Of a stretch of DNA of 64,000 nt, positions 60,916 through 64,000 are shown piece after piece. Within the stretch, counting starts at the first letter, position 1; every line of letters begins with the position of its first letter. The DNA is taken from the NCBI RefSeq assembly GCF_020150455.1, contig NZ_CP083740.1:5849001-5913000 (forward strand), read 5' to 3'. The notes beneath the pieces are model-generated. The model ran no database searches and was not told the origin of the DNA. It saw nothing but the letters and a program-made list of their open reading frames with translations. Source of the DNA: Bremerella sp. TYQ1. Lineage in GTDB: Bacteria; Planctomycetota; Planctomycetia; Pirellulales; Pirellulaceae. The position numbers and the translations under genes were made by a program.

Positions 60916-62709
60916 ATGCAACGACTTGCTGTTTTGACCCTCGCTTTTGCCGTTCTGGTAACTAGTGCGCAAACTGCTTGGGCTCAATATAAGGAAATTC
61001 CTGTCACTGCGACCGATATCGATCCCGATTCGCGCGACACACAAACGCGAATTCGTTTTGGTCAGGCCCAAGCCGCCGTCCGTGAGTACCTTAGCGGTAA
61101 GACGATGGACGAGCAGGGTAGGCAATTGATTCGGAAGTTCTTCCGCGATGCTTACCTAAAGAGTTGGACGCGTAAAGAAAACTGGACCCAGGCTGGGGCG
61201 AAGCGACAAGAATTTCTGAGAGCCTATTACGGTCCGCTCTATTCCGAAGAAAATGCTCGCGCAATGCTTAATGGCATTATGGTTGAGTTCATGTCGGAAT
61301 ACATCAAGCCAGCTTACCATCCTGTGTTGCGATACAACGCGATCTTGCTGATCGGCGACTTGCGTTCCAAAGAGATGGACAACATCAATCAGACGCCAGA
61401 AATTCCGTACGCTCCATCGACGGCAATTTTGTTGTCCGCGATTGAAGATCCAAATCAAAGCGACGCCGTGAAGGTGGGGGCCTGGGTTGGATTGTTGGAG
61501 CAAAGTGAGTTGTACGGCGTCAATCTTGGCGCGATGGGTAACACCGAAAAAAACAAGCTGATGGACTTGGTTGTCAAAACCATCAGTGAAAAAGCTCCGC
61601 CTGAAGGACGCGGTGCCGACGCTCATTCGTGGATGCGAAAGCGTGCCATTGATGTCGCAGGCAACATTGGAAATGCCGGGCGAGATGGCGCACTTGCGAA
61701 CGCGTTGAACATGGTCATTACCGACGAGAGCCTACCGATTGAAATGCGGTGCGATGCAGTGGCTGCCAAAGGTAAACTGACGTTCGATGCTCAGACGGCG
61801 GCGAAGATGGATGTCGTCAAAGAATCAGCCGAGATCGGTAAAGTGGCTCTTGAAGCAGTGGCTTCCGATGTCGAATGGTACGACGATGCGATGACCGAGT
61901 ACTACAAAGCTATGTTGGGACCAGGCGGTTCCGGCATGATGGGCGAATTCGGTGGACCAATGATGGGGCCTGGCATGCGACCAACTCCGCGTCCTACTCC
62001 ACGACCATCTTCTCGAAATCGCAACCGCGGCCGTGGTCCGGGTGGGCCAGGCGAGTTCGACGAATTCGGCGGTGGCGAAATGATGGAGCCTGAAATTGTC
62101 CGAGATCCGCTCGCTGTTCGGATGGAAAGCTTGTTCCGTCGTCGTGTGAAGACGCACCTCGATCAATGCAAGCAGGGACTAGTCGGTAATACCATGCAGA
62201 TTTCGGATGATGGAAGCGGTATCCGCGAAGGCATCATTCGTTATGCACAAAATGCCGAAGATCGTCAGGTTATTGTCGGTCTCGCAAAGTCAATGCTTAC
62301 CATGCTGGCAACCGTCGACGACGAAGAATTGTGGGAAGATGAGCTGCTGAAGAACTCCAAGACCCGTCTAGAGGCTTTGACGGTCGCTGCACAGAAGCTC
62401 GCAGCCAAAGCAGCGGTAGAAATCACGCCTCCAGATACCGACGATTCGGCTCCCGCCGATGAGGTTCCAGGGGCGATGCCAGCTGGGGATGTCCCTGGTG
62501 GAGCGGATATCCCAGGCGTCGGAGCTCCTGGTGCTGACTTGCCTGGCGCGGACGTTCCAGGGGCCGATATCCCTGGTGCTGATATTCCAGGGGGTGCACC
62601 TCCGGCGGATGTGCCTGGAGCTGCAGGTCCACCAGCTGATGTACCTGCGGGACCTGCCGCACCGATGGAGGACATTCCCGGTGGGGCCGCTCCTGACGTG
62701 CCAAACTAG
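60916..62709 (+). CDS. Secreted helical-repeat protein with PGADIPG tail
   Basis: A 597-residue exported protein with signal peptide MQRLAVLTLAFAVLVTSAQTAWAQ. Residues 30-330 are helical and HEAT/ARM-repeat-like (VLRYNAILLIGDLR, DAVKVGAWVGLLEQS, MRKRAIDVAGNIGNAGRDGAL). A Gly/Met/Pro/Arg-rich low-complexity linker at about 335-385 (GPMMGPGMRPTPRPTPRPSS) leads to a second helical part. The last 100 residues are collagen-like in look, with repeats PGADIPG, PGADVPG and PPADVPG of five to ten residues. Envelope or extracellular scaffold is a possible role. The next gene follows after a hairpin. Confidence 0.8.
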   Translation: MQRLAVLTLAFAVLVTSAQTAWAQYKEIPVTATDIDPDSRDTQTRIRFGQAQAAVREYLSGKTMDEQGRQLIRKFFRDAYLKSWTRKENWTQAGAKRQEFLRAYYGPLYSEENARAMLNGIMVEFMSEYIKPAYHPVLRYNAILLIGDLRSKEMDNINQTPEIPYAPSTAILLSAIEDPNQSDAVKVGAWVGLLEQSELYGVNLGAMGNTEKNKLMDLVVKTISEKAPPEGRGADAHSWMRKRAIDVAGNIGNAGRDGALANALNMVITDESLPIEMRCDAVAAKGKLTFDAQTAAKMDVVKESAEIGKVALEAVASDVEWYDDAMTEYYKAMLGPGGSGMMGEFGGPMMGPGMRPTPRPTPRPSSRNRNRGRGPGGPGEFDEFGGGEMMEPEIVRDPLAVRMESLFRRRVKTHLDQCKQGLVGNTMQISDDGSGIREGIIRYAQNAEDRQVIVGLAKSMLTMLATVDDEELWEDELLKNSKTRLEALTVAAQKLAAKAAVEITPPDTDDSAPADEVPGAMPAGDVPGGADIPGVGAPGADLPGADVPGADIPGADIPGGAPPADVPGAAGPPADVPAGPAAPMEDIPGGAAPDVPN

Positions 62710-62731
62710 GTACGACTGATCTTGTCCTAGC

Positions 62732-62758
62732 TGCCGCTGCCAGCTAAAAGCAGCGGCA
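62732..62758 (+). other. Hairpin ending at the next start codon
   Basis: TGCCGCTGC (62732-62740) and GCAGCGGCA (62750-62758) form a perfect 9-bp stem around a 9-base loop, with the last paired A being the first base of the following ATG. No T-tract follows, so this is more likely to affect translation initiation than to end transcription. Confidence 0.5.
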
Positions 62759-64000
62759 TGGTCAATCTTTACGCTTGGATAAACTCGACTTCTGCTGTCA
62801 TGCTAGCAGCTACGGTAGTGGCGTTCCTTTTCGGAACCGCTGGCTGCCGTAGTGTCGTCGAAACCAAGCACGATTTGACTACGCTTACTGCTTCCTCTGC
62901 TCCCGCCGAAGAATCGGACGCTGTGCAGGCAGCGGAAGTTTCCGACACACCTGAGCCCCCGCCAGCTGTTACCGCCGCAGAGACGATTCTCGCCGCAAGT
63001 GTCGTCCAAACCTCAGAGACTTCGCTTCGCCCCAAGAAGATTGAGTCACGCGGGTGGTATCTCGATCAAAGCATGCCACTTTACGAAGCGTTTCCAGCAC
63101 GGCAGTCGCGATGGAAGCACCATGCTTTGGAAGGCTTGCTCGATCAAACCGAATCGAGTGTCGAGACCCTTCGTAATGGCGCTAAGTCGGCCAAAATTGA
63201 AGTTGCCGCGACCGCGTCGATTGGCTTGGTTCGGCTTGGACATCCGCCGAAGCCCTCACGCCTCGCCGAACTTTTTCACCATCCGGATATCGCTCCGACC
63301 ACTCAGGCCGCTCTTCTTGAAGCGATGAGCCTGATGACGGGAGACAACACCAAGTCGGTCGTCGAAGGTTTGTTCAGCAATCGCAGTCAATTCTTGGATC
63401 ATGTACGTCGAACTGATGAAGACGCAGCGTCCATGTTGGAGACGCAATATTGGGCGACGCTTGCGGCCGTGTCAGAGGACATTTCTGAGGATCCTCGATT
63501 TGTGGCCAACTTCGACCAGCACAACCCAAGCGTTCAAGCCACCATTCTCGACTTACTTCTCTCGGCGCGTCATGCCTCAGCACAAACTTCCATCGACGAC
63601 TACTTTCAGTCGCTCTCGCCGGAGGCAATTCGCCGTTTAGGTCTTTGGGAGCCTTACCTGCGGAGTGTCGCCCCACTGGAAGAGCTTATTTCGCAAACGC
63701 GTTCCCCAGAGTTTCCTTCGCGTCAAAGTGCCACGATCGGGCTTGGACGAGAAGGTTCTGCAGCCGCCCAGGCCATGCTCGAACGAGTCACCGAAAACGA
63801 CCCTACTTTAGTGCAAGTCGCGTCTGTTTTTGCATGGAGCCTTGTCCAGCAGCATGAGGCCTGGGAACGTTTGGCGGAAGCAAGTTCGTGGCGTGTGCGA
63901 AAAGCAGTCGCTCAGTGGATTCCGCTCGAACCGCGGAATCAAGCGATCATTGCAAAATTGAAAGACGACAACAGCCATCAAGTGCGTGCGACCATCGAGA
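62758..64000 (+). CDS. HEAT-repeat lipoprotein (3' end beyond window)
   Basis: The frame from the ATG at 62758 stays open to the window edge, giving at least 414 residues. An N-terminal hydrophobic stretch ends in FLFGTAGC, a possible lipobox with Cys30; an ATG at 62800 would give a shorter signal. A Thr/Ala/Pro-rich linker (about 40-85) follows. The rest consists of HEAT-like repeats: KIEVAATASIGLVRLG, APTTQAALLEAMSLM, SRQSATIGLGREGSAAAQAMLERV and SWRVRKAVAQWIP. Probably membrane-tethered. It is 48 bases downstream of another helical-repeat protein gene on the same strand, so they likely form one unit. Confidence 0.8.
   Translation, partial: MVNLYAWINSTSAVMLAATVVAFLFGTAGCRSVVETKHDLTTLTASSAPAEESDAVQAAEVSDTPEPPPAVTAAETILAASVVQTSETSLRPKKIESRGWYLDQSMPLYEAFPARQSRWKHHALEGLLDQTESSVETLRNGAKSAKIEVAATASIGLVRLGHPPKPSRLAELFHHPDIAPTTQAALLEAMSLMTGDNTKSVVEGLFSNRSQFLDHVRRTDEDAASMLETQYWATLAAVSEDISEDPRFVANFDQHNPSVQATILDLLLSARHASAQTSIDDYFQSLSPEAIRRLGLWEPYLRSVAPLEELISQTRSPEFPSRQSATIGLGREGSAAAQAMLERVTENDPTLVQVASVFAWSLVQQHEAWERLAEASSWRVRKAVAQWIPLEPRNQAIIAKLKDDNSHQVRATIE

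Noticed and set aside
1..64000. tRNA, rRNA, CRISPR arrays, prophage or insertion sequence
   Set aside because: I saw no cloverleaf-type GGTTCGA arms, no regular repeat-spacer array, and no transposase or integrase motifs by eye; a covariance and profile search would be needed to exclude them fully.

Overview
The window looks like a chromosomal segment of a planctomycete, most likely family Pirellulaceae (Blastopirellula/Bremerella-like). This is an inference from family content: three DUF1559 prepilin-like proteins, a DUF1549/DUF1553 plus DUF1501 pair with a Tat signal, DUF1080 and DUF6807 proteins, a DUF4013 membrane protein, a Ser/Thr kinase with a large sensor half, an FHA-GAF-cyclase protein, and many proteins with one N-terminal membrane anchor and an RFRFSI-type juxtamembrane motif. 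GC content is moderate, genes are on both strands in short operons, and I see no rRNA, tRNA, CRISPR array, prophage or insertion sequence.

Layout. 0-2.5 kb: a TPR protein, a KaiC-like RecA ATPase and a secreted SMP-30/gluconolactonase protein. 3-7 kb: five tandem, partly overlapping paralogues of an unrecognised membrane-anchored family. 7.2-9.6 kb: an outer-membrane beta-barrel, a Sec-exported C39-like cysteine peptidase and a convergent gene for a small Gly-rich secreted protein with a leader-like TEGEEVRG motif. This combination resembles the Pseudomonas Fap amyloid export system and is the best candidate for an undescribed system here. 10-13 kb: an orphan NarL-type response regulator, then a Bcr/CflA efflux pump divergent from a TetR regulator with a perfect palindrome between them. 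13-16.8 kb: a membrane-anchored von Willebrand A protein followed by two more members of the paralogous family. 16.8-23.5 kb: a lipoprotein and DUF1559 protein, acetolactate synthase with its own promoter, a GT2 glycosyltransferase and a GT-C-like membrane protein.

23.5-30.3 kb: a methyltransferase and a four-gene operon (ABC ATPase, ABC-2-type permease with a His-rich loop, an anchored protein with an acidic Glu/Pro/Ala tail, and a DoxX/HTTM-like membrane protein). 30.7-35.5 kb: two DUF1559 genes flanking a small Coa1-like protein, then folC. 35.5-39.5 kb: a two-gene signalling operon, receptor-like Ser/Thr kinase then FHA-GAF-class III cyclase. 39.6-46.9 kb: an amidohydrolase, a SYLF protein, a YjbQ protein, a small acidic protein behind a long leader, csrA with a small partner gene, a DUF6807 protein and a secreted protein.

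47-53.5 kb: an alkyltransferase-like/endonuclease V fusion with a VanZ-like protein, a nucleotide-sugar epimerase, a DUF1080 protein, a YifB/ComM ATPase and a membrane protein fused to leucine-rich repeats. 53.5-64 kb: the DUF1501/DUF1549 pair, DUF4013, an S41 protease, a histone-deacetylase-like hydrolase, and two secreted helical-repeat proteins, the last cut by the window edge.

Short repeats and hairpins recur between genes: the CATGCCCACG palindrome, the GATGGCTA inverted repeat, iterated GCGCAR motifs, and several strong terminators. All functions are read from motifs by eye; no database search was possible.
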